From Hypomesus transpacificus (lineage: Eukaryota > Chordata > Actinopteri > Osmeriformes > Osmeridae), in assembly GCF_021917145.1 (NCBI RefSeq), contig NC_061071.1, forward strand, positions 5,594,970 to 5,658,969: DNA of 64,000 nucleotides, written 5' to 3'. This document shows positions 45,877-56,266 of this stretch, piece after piece (within the stretch, counting starts at the first letter, position 1; each line of letters starts with the position of its first letter). The notes below the pieces were generated by a model. That model was not told the DNA's origin and searched no databases. It saw only the letters and a program-made list of their open reading frames with translations. A program made the translations under genes and the position numbers.

Positions 45877-48800
45877 CTAGCTGTCATCCCCCTGGAGCAT
45901 GTCCTCGATCTCCTGGTCCCACTTGTCATCCTTGTTGTCCGACTCGGCCACCACCTCGTACTCCTGCAGCTCCTGCTGGAGCTCCTTCTCCCAGTCTGAA
46001 CACTCCTCTGGAACACAGAGCCACACGGGGCAGTTCAAAGACTTTTCTGGAATCCAGAACCACCAACAAAACATGACAATCACCCTCCTAAACCCAGAAC
46101 CATCCTGCTCTAATACCCATACTGAACTGAAAGACCCGTCCGAACACCACCAGATTTATGCCGTCGTAGACGTTAACACCAGATGATACCACAGGAGAGC
46201 AGCTGTCTCACTGTCCCCTACCTCGGTTTCTCTGTTAGTTTTTTTTACCTTTATAAGTAGCAGAGACACTGAGACCCAGGTCTCCTTTATAGGTGACCCC
46301 TGCAATTACAAAACTTAAATAAAAACAAAACACGACACAAAAACGGATACGGAAACATGAGCAAAATAATTCAGCGCAACGTTTTCCGAGCCACTCCTCT
46401 TTTCTCCCTGCCTCCCCTCACCCTCTCACACCTCTGTGACCTCACCCTCCCACCCCCCCCTCTCACCCTCTGGAGTTTCTGTCTCCCCCTTCTTGTCCAG
46501 GACCAGCTGCTTCATCTCCTTCCTCAGGTCTTCCTGGTCGATGTCGCATGTGTCAAAGGCGTCGCTCACAAACTCAGACACCCCCGGACTGGTGGAGATC
46601 TCCTCCTCCTCGTGCTGCTGTCGTCACAAGCACAAACACACACGCCGCATGTGTACACGCGCAAACACAGGGGACGCGTTATAGTGTTCTTTGAATTCCT
46701 CCTCCTTTATCTCTTTCGAGCCTTCCTTTCCTTGAGAAATCCCTGAAATGATACCTGAGGTGTTGAGAAGAAGTTGGGGGGGGAAAGTTGAGAAGAAGAT
46801 CATCGACAAGCAAGACATTCCCTTACCTCTGCAGTTTTGGACCTGTCACTGATGGACACAGGAGGGGTCTTGGGTCTGATGTTCTCTGCAGAAGAAGAAC
46901 CCACAGCTTAGCGGAGACATAAAGACATGGTCACTCTCACCCCCAATGAAACCCCAACACGCTCAAAAGCGTATCAGTGTCTAACCCTAAGTCCAGGACT
47001 CCCAGAACAACATCAGCAGTGTTCACGAGAGAAATATCCAAAGCTGGAAGTTACCGGTGAGGCTGACGTCTTCCGGGTGGGCCACCTCCTTGTCCTCGGT
47101 GTCCCTGGGCTCTGAGGCCTGCTGCTGGGCAGCCAGGGCTGTCAGCTGGGCCGACTGTTTCACAAGGGACACCCTGTAGAAGTAGTTCCTCCAGAACATC
47201 TCCTCCTTGACGCTGCAGAAACACACACACACATGGAAAAACACACACGAAATGGACACGCACGCTGTTCAGATACAAGTCCCTGGAGATGACCTTGTTG
47301 GTAAGTGGATGTGTGTGTGTGCTCACTGTTTGGGGACGAGGTCAAAGCGCATCCGGTTCAGTAGTTCGTCCTCCTGCAGCATCACCATAGCGATGGGGTA
47401 CATCTGCTCCGAGTCGAAGTGGAACTGGACGCCAGCAGGGGGGTCACGCAGGAAGTTCCTTCGGTCCTGGAACACATACCACATCAGCCAGTCAGAACAG
47501 GGCATTCTGTGCACACAATAAACACAACCGCCACTTTTGGCTCCATCTACAGTACCCTAGCAACCAATGGAAACAGTTGGTTCTGTGTGCGGAGCGGCCA
47601 CGGAGCCGTCAGCACCACGGACAGTGACACAAGCGAGCTCGCGGACAGATCACGGGCTGAATCTTTCTCCTCTTTCCCGCTACGCACCTAACAACCCCAC
47701 AGAAATCCTGAACTAGGTAGCAAAGCAAGAAAGGAGTTGGACGCATCTCCGTCAAAACTGTATTGTTTGGTTAACTGTGTACTCTAAGCCAGGTATGAGT
47801 CTCCGGTCCCAAGGACGCTTGATGGAGAAGATTCCCTCGTGGTGGAACCCTAACTGGGTTCCTTTATTTTTTCCGTTTAACTTTTAAATATATGCACACC
47901 TCTTGGTCCAAGTACATGCATCACTGCCTCTGTGGTTGCAGCACTATGGGCCTAGCACCCCTAACTGCCAATGAAAACCAAACGTACTGCAGACAGAGCC
48001 AGGATCTGCTGCTGAATGGTCTCCTCCTCACTGTATCCCACCCAGGGAGGAACAGCTGCATCTGGAGAAACACAAACACAAATCACATATTGTATTCTAT
48101 TTAGCCATCATTGTGACAAATGACTTAACTGGTGCCCACAAATAAATACCAAGATCAACCTAAACCCTCAGCAAAGGACACCAAGAGAGAATATAAACAG
48201 AAGAAACTTTGAGTTGGGGCACTGTTGGGGCGGCAAAAGCAGACCATATAAACATGACAGCACTGAAATTGTGAAACTTGGCATGGTACCCAAGCCTTAA
48301 GTAAAGTATTTTTTTTAAATGATTCAGACTTTGAAGGTGCCACCAAATCACACTCACCTGACTTCTTGGCCTTCTTTTCCTCCACAAATTTCTGTTGTTC
48401 TTTTTGAAAATCTCCTAGAATTGTCTGTGGGCAAAGATTACAAAGTCAACATGTGTGAAGAGTGTCAGCTTTCTCTTGAATGTTTGCTATGTCTAGAATG
48501 ACAGGAACGCGTCTGGGCCTACAAAACCACACGGAACGTATCCAAGAGGTAAAATGGTTGCCAGACACCTTGTCAATAATTCCATCGATGTTCCCATCTT
48601 CTACGCTCTTTTTGATGTTCTGTGCGGTCTCGGAAACAGAGTCTGATATCTTCTTAGTGGCACTACTTGCAAAGCTGAAGATGTATTCTGTGTAAGGATA
48701 TATTCACAACGCATGTGATTGTTATCAGAAAGCTGTACATTATGTACCTGCGCCTCTTTTACCCGTACATCCTCGAGTTAGAGGACCAATCATTTTAATT

Positions 48801-49054
48801 TACTGTGCAAATAAAACTTAACCAATCGATTTTAAATAAACAGTCGTACCGCTGAGTCCCTTTCCTGCTTCTTGGGGTTGCTGTTGAGGAGCTGGCTCCT
48901 GCTCTGGCTCCTGCTCTGTCTGTTGTTTGTTTACTTCGTTCTGAGCTTGGACAATCTTCTCCACCTCGACAACCTCGACGGGTAACTTCGTATTCTCCGT
49001 GTTGGAGGACGTGGTGTCCTGTATACCAAGCCACGATCCCCAGCCCTTAAACAT
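45877..49054 (-). CDS. syap1: Synapse-associated protein 1 (BSD domain)
   Basis: BSD-domain protein linked in mammals to mTORC2-dependent AKT phosphorylation and to synapses. Nine exons: 48850-49054, 48569-48687, 48358-48424, 47988-48061, 47327-47466, 47055-47212, 46827-46885, 46467-46617, 45877-46007; 367 residues against about 352 in human. It starts [10 protein letters not shown]. The acidic Gln-rich stretch [15 protein letters not shown] is followed by [20 protein letters not shown] and [20 protein letters not shown]. The BSD core ends [20 protein letters not shown], with the conserved FW pair. The C-terminus has [40 protein letters not shown] and ends MLQGDDS. All phases close. A 51-nt cassette-like segment at 46249-46299 could be an extra exon. 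It is head to head with phospho2. Confidence 0.96.
46249..46299 (-). other. syap1: Candidate cassette exon of syap1
   Basis: A 51-nt open segment bounded by TTGCAG and GTAAAA splice-like sites, phase 1 at both ends as the surrounding junction (46467 to 46007) requires. It would add [17 protein letters not shown] before [10 protein letters not shown] know of no family match, so it may be chance. Confidence 0.3.
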
Positions 49055-50375
49055 CGTGATTTAAAACTGATGTTGTTTTTCCTACCCAAAAGAAAAATCA
49101 AAGATTTGCTTTCATGACCTGCCACTTGTTGTGACGTACCCAGGAAGTAAAGTAAGCAGGGCTCTTCTTCGTGGGTTGTTTTGGCTTGAAAGGAAGAAGC
49201 ACATTCCGCCACCTACTGTTGATACATTTTATTTTGTATTTTTTTGCAGTGTTTTGGGTTGCTTGTCAATGCGCAAGATGGGGAAATGCTTACTATAGTC
49301 GGTCTAGTATTGGGTTTCAATATTCATTGCACAAATGTCGACAAATATTTTGTATTAAGACCAAAATATCAAAGACAATTACATTTGAGGCAATAATATT
49401 CCTTAACAACAGGTGGCAGTAAATCGCCTGTTTTACATTGATTCAGGTTACAGCAGTAAGCGAGGAAGACCGCTTGAAATATTGAAGCTACCGGTGAAGT
49501 TGAATTATTAAGCAAAGCGGTAATTTCAGAAACAACAGCGATAAGAACGTGTCTGGTAAGGGATGTTTAATCTTCATTAGCTAACTATTTGGTGGGGCAA
49601 TAAACGTATTTTACCCCGGTTGGCTGTAAGGCTGCCACGGTCATAGATATCAAATAGGTATAACGCTAGGTATCTTGCTACGTCACGCGCTTAGCAAATG
49701 TGAAAGTAAATATAGGCCTAGTGACACTATGTTGTAGCCTAAGGAAACAAATGTATGTTTTTCTTGCTGTCTGTTTCTGATGGAATATTTTGGGATTAAT
49801 GTCACTGATCTTAGCATACTAGACTTTCCTAATACTTTCCTAGTAGCGGCAGTAGCGGCTTTCACCTATCCAGTTGTTTAAAGATTAGCCTAGAGATCAC
49901 GGACGGGACGAGTAGCCTATCAATTGATTGTGGCTCCAACAGTCCCTATTACGCTGTCCATCGGTAGTTCTCCTTTTCATGTGTATTAATTTGTCTGTAC
50001 AGATTGGTGACGTTGCCACAGTAGCGAATAGCCTCACAACGCACATCGCAGTTATCATAACAAAATTCCACACAATGCTCCTCTTTCTTTCTGCCATCAT
50101 CATGCCATATCTCACTACTAGGCCGACAGCCAAAAGTAAATAAATTAAATCACTGAAATAAACATCTTAGTATTTATATTTTTATCTGTGGATCGATCCT
50201 TTTGATACATCTGTATAAAAAATATTGATGCTTCAGGATCGATCTGCCCGACCCCTACTTCACAAAATCCAGAATAGCACAAGTGCATGGCCAAATGTGG
50301 GAACACGGAGGGGAATCTACTGGGCACATTGCCAAGTAGGCTAAACAAATCAATTGACTGTCATTGTGTCTCCAG
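49055..50375 (+). promoter_or_regulatory. Head-to-head interval, syap1 and phospho2, with candidate phospho2 first exon
   Basis: The two genes diverge from here. A likely untranslated first exon of phospho2 ends AACGTGTCTG at 49553 before a GTAAGG donor, and splices to the acceptor TGTCTCCAG at 50375. The intron is AT-rich with no recognisable repeat. Confidence 0.4.
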
Positions 50376-50382
50376 TGCCAGG

Positions 50383-51144
50383 ATGAAGACTCTAATCGTG
50401 TTCGACTTCGACCACACCCTGGTGGACGATAACAGCGACACCTGGTTGGTCCGGTGTGCGCCAGACCAGAACCTTCCCGACTGGCTGATGAACACCTACC
50501 AGAGAGGCCGCTGGACAGAGTACATGGGCCGCGTCATGACCTACATCGGCGAGAACGCCGTCAGCAAGGAAGCCATACAGCGCGAGATGGAGACCATACC
50601 CTTCACGGACGGCATGATCGAACTGCTGACCTTCATCGGCGCCAACAAGAGCGAGGTGGACTGCATCGTGGTGTCGGACGCCAACTGCCTCTTCATCGAG
50701 TGGATTCTCCACGCGGGGGGCGTCCGGGGCGCCGTCGACCAGGTGTTCAGCAACCCGGCGTCGTTCGACGAGCGCGGCTTCATGACGGTGCGCTGCCACC
50801 ACTCCCACCAGTGCTCCCGCTGCCCGGTCAACATGTGCAAGAGGAAGATTCTGGAAGACTTCCTGGCTGAGAAGGCCAGCGGGGGGGTGGAGTACCGCAG
50901 GGTGTTCTACGCGGGCGACGGAGGGAACGACTTGTGCCCGGCCTGGTGCCTCCGCGTCGGGGACGTGGTGCTGCCCAGGAGGGGCTTCACCCTGGAGAAG
51001 TTGCTGGAGAGGCTGCAGAGCGGCCAGGCCCCACAGGAGCTCCAGCCAGTCGGGTTGAAGCCCAGTGTCCTGCCCTGGGCCAGCGGTACAGAGATCCTGG
51101 AGGAACTGAAAACTTGCATTGAGAAGTCTACAGAGGGAGTTTAG
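50383..51144 (+). CDS. phospho2: Pyridoxal phosphate phosphatase, PHOSPHO family
   Basis: HAD-superfamily phosphatase; mammalian PHOSPHO2 acts on pyridoxal 5'-phosphate. The whole coding sequence is in one exon, 253 residues (human about 241). HAD motif I is DFDHTLVDDN at residues 8-17, with Asp nucleophile and acid/base. Motif II is VVSDAN. Motif IV is FYAGDGGNDLCP near residue 175-186. Conserved CHHSHQCSRCPVNMCKRKIL cysteines typical of PHOSPHO proteins are present. The ATG at 50383 is chosen because an acceptor (TCCAG at 50375) lies 7 bp upstream, so an in-frame ATG at 50287 would be intronic. PHOSPHO2 rather than PHOSPHO1 follows from the adjacent klhl23, as on human 2q31. The coding region is strongly GC-biased. 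AATAAA is at 51430-51435. Confidence 0.95.
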   Translation: MKTLIVFDFDHTLVDDNSDTWLVRCAPDQNLPDWLMNTYQRGRWTEYMGRVMTYIGENAVSKEAIQREMETIPFTDGMIELLTFIGANKSEVDCIVVSDANCLFIEWILHAGGVRGAVDQVFSNPASFDERGFMTVRCHHSHQCSRCPVNMCKRKILEDFLAEKASGGVEYRRVFYAGDGGNDLCPAWCLRVGDVVLPRRGFTLEKLLERLQSGQAPQELQPVGLKPSVLPWASGTEILEELKTCIEKSTEGV

Positions 51145-52301
51145 ATGGCTGCCGTTGTGTGTGTTTTTGATATCATCAGTACTGTTTAACACTGAATAAG
51201 GCCTTGTCACCAATTCAATTGTCAGGACAAATGTTACTGGTCTGTAGATTTTTTTTAAGGGCCAGATTGCTGCTATGACTGCTTTCACTCTATTTTAACA
51301 GAAGATTAATTAATCTAAATGATTGTTCAAATATGTTTTTGGGAAGATCTTGTGTAAATATTAAGACTGTACTATCAATTCTGTAAAATACAGAAGCATG
51401 GTTTATATATGATTTTACCTGTTCATTTTAATAAATGATCTTTCTAGTCAGTTGTCAGTGCCTCTGTATTATTCCACATTCCACATCTAATCATCTACGA
51501 ACGGCCATACTAAGACCGTGTTGACGAATATTTATTTTAAGAAGAATATTCAATTTCAAGTACATTGTTTTTACGCAGAGCCTTCTGTTTGAGATCGACA
51601 GTTCTGTCTCCTCCCCCAGGTCATTCTGCACCGGTAACGTTTCCGTTCAGCTATTGACGGTGAAATCTGATTGGTCGAGAGGAACTAGTCCTGTGGTTAA
51701 TTGCAAGGGCCCGCAGGTTCAGGATCTTGTAGATGAGCATAGAGTGAGGTGAGCCTTCCAAACAAACATGGTGTAGAACTGTATTCTCTGCATCAGAAGG
51801 CGTGATCTGTCGGTGAATAACAAAGGGAGGTATTGAATGCGTTGACCTGGGGACTTTTTGCGGGTGCCAAATCAGTTTTTAATTCCGATGAGGACATAAC
51901 GTTCGACCAGGTAGGCATGTGTGTGCTGGAGCGCTTCAATGAAGATCAAAGAAAAGAAACGGTGAGATGACGGGATGGTATTTTAATATATTGCCTCAAT
52001 GGCTTTTTGTCTTTGGTAAACTCATGCAATTGAGTTGGCATCCAAATACGCTAAAACCACAAGCAACCAAACCTGACATACTCCATGTGTTGACGTTGTT
52101 GTCCAGAAGCCGCATGTCTTTTACACAAGAGAAACTTAATCTGTAATCTGATACGGAGAACTCAACACCATATGTGATGTGAATGAATGTGAAACACTAT
52201 AAGCTTATTCATGGTGCACGAGGTGATCATCGTTAGTGCATTTTTCTAAGGGGAACTGACACGACACGATGTCGACATTTAACTCGTATTTCAGGGCCAT
52301 T
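51145..52301 (+). other. phospho2 3' UTR and klhl23 5' region
   Basis: 3' UTR to about 51450, then the klhl23 promoter side. A candidate untranslated exon ends near 51960 (GAAACG before GTGAGA). The acceptor TATTTCAG at 52287-52294 lies just before the chosen klhl23 ATG. No transposon is seen. Confidence 0.45.
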
Positions 52302-55036
52302 ATGTCCGTTAGGCGTCAGGATGAGTACACGTATGATTTCTGCGATGCCGCCCACCCCTACGAGGTTCTTGATGCGCTCCAAGGGTTCTACACGCAGGGC
52401 TTGTTCACCGATATCGCTCTTCAGGGCTCTGCCGGCATAGTCCTCCACTGCCACAAAGTGGCGCTGTGCGCCCGTAGCTCCTACTTCAGAGTCATGTTCA
52501 CAGCGGATATGAGGGAGAAAACCAACAGTCTGATAAAGTATGTTTTGAGAATGACCCATTTTAATTCATTTTTTGTCTTTGATTATGCCTACTGTTCTGA
52601 TGTGCTTTTTCAACCTGTCTGTTCCAGACTACCAGGGGTGAATGATGAGGTCCTATCTGTCCTGGTAGACTTTGCCTACTCCTCTCACCTCAGGATCACA
52701 CAGGGGAACGTAGAGAGCCTGCTGGAGGGGGCTGACCTGCTCAACTTCCTGTCTGTGAAGCGTGCCTGCGAGGACTTCCTGGTTCGTCTGCTGGATGCGT
52801 CCAACTGCCTGGGCATGCTGGCCTTCGCCCAGCGGCACGTTTGCCCGGCCCTTGAGCGAGAGTGCCGCCGCGTTCTCCTCAGTCGCTTTCAGGAAGTGAC
52901 CCAGGATGAGGAGTTTCTGCATCTGGAGTTGGACAGGCTGAGCTGGGTGCTGGGGGCGGAGTCTCTGGGAGTGGTGACCGAGGAGGACCTTGTGGGAGCC
53001 GTGGCCAGGTGGGTGAGCCACGATGTCGGCGAGCGCCTGGAGAACTTGCCGTCTCTGCTGAGCTCTCTTGGCCTGCAGCTGGACACGGAGCTGGGGCGGA
53101 CGACAAGCAGAGCTCCCTCGGAGCCGGACCTGAAAACAAACAGGGACCGCCAGCATGCTCCCTCAGAAGGGGACCTCCTTGGTATGTTCACCCAGGCCCT
53201 GAAGCCTCGGGCTGGGCATGGGAGACCGACGAGCCCCTCGCTCCGCCGTCGGAGGTTCTCTCCGAGGATGGTGATTGTGGGGGGGTACCACTGGCACCCC
53301 TTGCCCGAGGTGGAACAGTGGGACCCGGGGATGGGCGCGTGGGAGCAGGGGGCGTGCATGCCGGGGTCGGGCAGGGAGAGCTACGGCGTGTGTCTCCTGG
53401 GAGGGCTGGTGTACGTCAGCGGGGGCTACAGCACGGACACCATCGACGCACTGGACTCTGTGTAGGTGTCGTCCGCCTCTTGTCTCTGTCTCTCTCCAGG
53501 GGCGTAGGTTTGCAAGTGTGGGTGGGGCTTTTTTTTTTATGACTGAGGAAGGCGGTAAGTTTTCTTCATAACAAGGGTTGGGGGAGGGCGTTGCAGTTAA
53601 AAATAAAAAATAAAAAAACATGTTCCCCCCTCATGTACAACGAAACCTATGCCTCTCTCTCTCTCTCGTCCCGTGTTCATCCATTATATTTCACGTGCTC
53701 AGTCGGGATTCTCTGTGTTTATATGTGTACGTATGCATATTTGTGTGTGTGTCTGCTTTGTTCCCAGCTGGGTATACGACTGCGAGAGGGGCCGCTGGCG
53801 TGCGGGCGTGGCCATGCTGGGGGCCCGCTTCTCCCACTGCTCCGTGGTGCTGCAGGGGTGCGTGTACTGCATCGGGGGCTATCGAGCAGGGGCGGCCACG
53901 GCCCGCACGGAGCAGTACGACCCCCTGAAGAGGAGGTGGCAGGCCTTGGCCGACATGGTGCAGGGTGTGTGTGGTGGGGGGGTGGGGAGGAGGAGGTGGA
54001 GTCATGGGTCTAAAGCGGAGGTCTTCAACCCTGGTCCTCAGGGACCCCCCTGTCCTGCACGTTTTCAACGTTTCCCCGCTCCGACACACCTGATTCAAAT
54101 GAATGGGTCGTTATCTACTTATGCAGAAGCCCGTTAACGACCCATTCATTTGAATGGGTCGTTAACGGATGGGTCGTTAACGTTTCCGGAACGGACCAGG
54201 GTTGAAGACCTCTGGTCTACAGGGTACCGTTTGCAAAGGTTGTGATACTGAGTGTCTCCTTTGTTACTGTGCGCCTAAGGTGTGGGCAACGCCACGGCCG
54301 CCGTCCTCCGAGACAGCGTTTACGTCGCCAGCGGTCGCTATGGTTACCAGGGAAGCTGCACGTACGACCAGATCCAGGCCTACCGTGCCGACCTCGACGA
54401 GTGGAGCGTGCTCGGCACCTGTCCCCGGCCAGGTGACCATGACAACCACAGAAGAATGCGCAGGGCCACATAGAATCCAGGATGTCAGTTTCAGGGGCCG
54501 TGTCAGGTCAATGCACGCACAACTGCATCAGCAGACTATTTGCATGTGCATTCGGTAGGTGTATAGCAGACTGATAAACTGATGAGAACAGGTATGTTTA
54601 TTCTGTATCACTGTATATATGAAAATCTGCCTACCTGCCTCTACCCTCCTCTGTAAATGGTACACAAATACTGATATGAACAGACCTGTGCCAATACACT
54701 AACGCAACTCTGCCCTTAACCTCAGGTTATGGAATGAGCCTCGTGTCCCTGGGTTCTCTGCTGTACCTGGTGGGGGGGCAAACCACCCAGACGGACTGCT
54801 ACGACCCCCAGACTGGGGCCTGGAGGCAGCTGGCCCGGGCCCTGGAGGGGAGGCTGGAGGCCGGGGCTGTGGTTCTGGGGGGTTGGATCTACCTGACGGG
54901 GGGCTACTCCTGCTCCCGTGGGGACTACCTGTGCAGCGTGGAGAGGTACCACCCTCAGAAAGACTTCTGGGAAGAGGCGGGGAACCTGCCTCAGCCCAGC
55001 CGATCCCACGGCTGCCTCTGCCTCTACACTGAGTAG
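52302..55036 (+). CDS. klhl23: Kelch-like protein 23 (BTB-BACK-Kelch)
   Basis: BTB-Kelch proteins usually act as substrate adaptors of CUL3 ubiquitin ligases. Five exons: 52302-52537, 52628-53461, 53768-53964, 54280-54432, 54726-55036, giving 576 residues (human about 558). BTB is at residues about 20-120 (DGLFTDI-like QGLFTDIALQG, CHKVALCARSSYFRVMFTAD), then BACK (LLNFLSVKRACEDFLVRLLD), then Kelch repeats with GG and Y/W signatures (YVSGGYSTDTIDALDS, YCIGGYRAG, YLVGGQTTQTDCYDP, YLTGGYSCSRGDYLCS). It ends LPQPSRSHGCLCLYTE. ATG 52302 is preferred over one at 52269 because an acceptor lies between them and human KLHL23 aligns from here. The first intron is 90 nt and stop-free in frame. The BACK-Kelch linker (residues about 270-330) is longer than in human. 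AATAAA is at 55488-55493. Confidence 0.95.
54016..54214. mobile_element. hAT-type palindromic MITE in a klhl23 intron
   Basis: Inverted termini CGGAGGTCTTCAACCCTGGT and ACCAGGGTTGAAGACCTCTG (one mismatch). Flanked by 8-bp direct repeats GTCTAAAG (54008-54015) and GTCTACAG (54215-54222), 7 of 8 matched. The centre contains repeated GGGTCGTTAACG palindromes. Its tips differ from the 29275-29477 element although the inner body is similar. Confidence 0.85.
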
Positions 55037-56047
55037 CTGTGTGAGTGTTTATGAGACGGTGATAGAACGAGAAAAAGAAGTGGACAGATGATGTTACCAA
55101 AAGGAAACTAGATGACCACAGGCACCCTAAGCCTTTACTCAGAGTACTGTTTACTTGTTATAGACTGACACTTAACCCTCTACCCTGCGTATGAAATGCT
55201 ACATGATTTTTTAACCATAGACCCTCTGATAAAATGGTTCCATATCCTTTTAAAGATCAGCTAGGACCATCTTGGGTTCCAAACAGAGTTCTGAATGGAT
55301 ACTTTTTCAGATGGTTCTTATATTTTAACAGGTTGTGTGAGGTAGCAGTATTGGTTGGACCAATAATACACACAAACATTCATCAACCTTTCTTGGGTTA
55401 TGGTACTGAAGGTTAGCTGTTTATATTTTTGTTTTGAAAAGCTCATTTGTTTTTAAAGTGACAATGTATTTTCTATTTATTTAAAATAATAAAATATTCT
55501 TTCAATAACAAGCTTCAAACATTTGTTTTCCCTTAAAATAAAAAGCATAGAACTAATTGTTTTAGTTCTAGTCTGAGTGAGTCACTGCCAGTAAGCCCCC
55601 CCCCCCCCCCCCCCCCAGCTTCTTGGCTGACCTCACCCAGCACAGGCATGTCCCAGTACAGTTGCTTGGTAGGGGAGGCTAGGGTGAATGGTAGGGGGGT
55701 GAGAGGTAAGGGGAGCCAGGGTGAAGGGGGGGGGCTATGGGGGGGGGGGGGGTTAGGGTGCGTGGTAGGGGAGCTAAGATGTGAGGGAAAGGGGAACAGG
55801 GGTGTGGGGGAGGTGAGAGAGAGAGGGTGTGAGGGATGGGCAGACACAGGGCTGGTTGAACACTGCTGTTGCTCCTGCTTTTGGTTCCTGGTCTAAAAGT
55901 CCTGGGCATAGACCGAAGACACAGAGGGGGAGAGGGAATATGAGAGTCAGGGGGAGGGAGGGACGAGTGAGGAGAGGAGCAACACATGTTGAAAATGTCT
56001 CTCATTCCTCCAGTGACAGATCTCAGCTGTCCTACGAACCCACATGC

Positions 56048-56106
<59 letters not shown>

Positions 56107-56266
56107 ACAGTTATACAGCTCCCATTGACCCCCAAGTCCAGACCAGAGTAGACCTCCCTGGTAAACTGGTGACACAGACAGCCCAGTCAGGTCCTGAAGA
56201 CCACTTTTTTTTCAGAAACCCCCCCCCCCACACACACACACACACACCAGTCCCGTCATCTGAGCA
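55037..56266. other. klhl23 3' UTR and chrna1 5' flank
   Basis: 3' UTR to about 55510, then poly-C (about 55598-55617), a G-rich stretch (55720-55755), a (CT)n run at 56054-56103 and poly-C plus CA repeats just before the chrna1 ATG. No coding sequence is visible. The chrna1 promoter must lie here, but I cannot place E-boxes with confidence. Confidence 0.5.

Noticed and set aside
50287-50382. Upstream in-frame ATG that would add 32 residues to phospho2
   Set aside because: A good acceptor (TGTCTCCAG) lies between it and the conserved start MKTLIVFDFDHTL, so it is intronic.
50392-51288. 298-codon open frame antisense to phospho2
   Set aside because: It is a shadow of the GC-biased phospho2 coding exon; no family resemblance and no splice or start context.
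52269-52301. Upstream in-frame ATG for klhl23
   Set aside because: TATTTCAG acceptor at 52287-52294 separates it from the conserved start; the human protein aligns from 52302.
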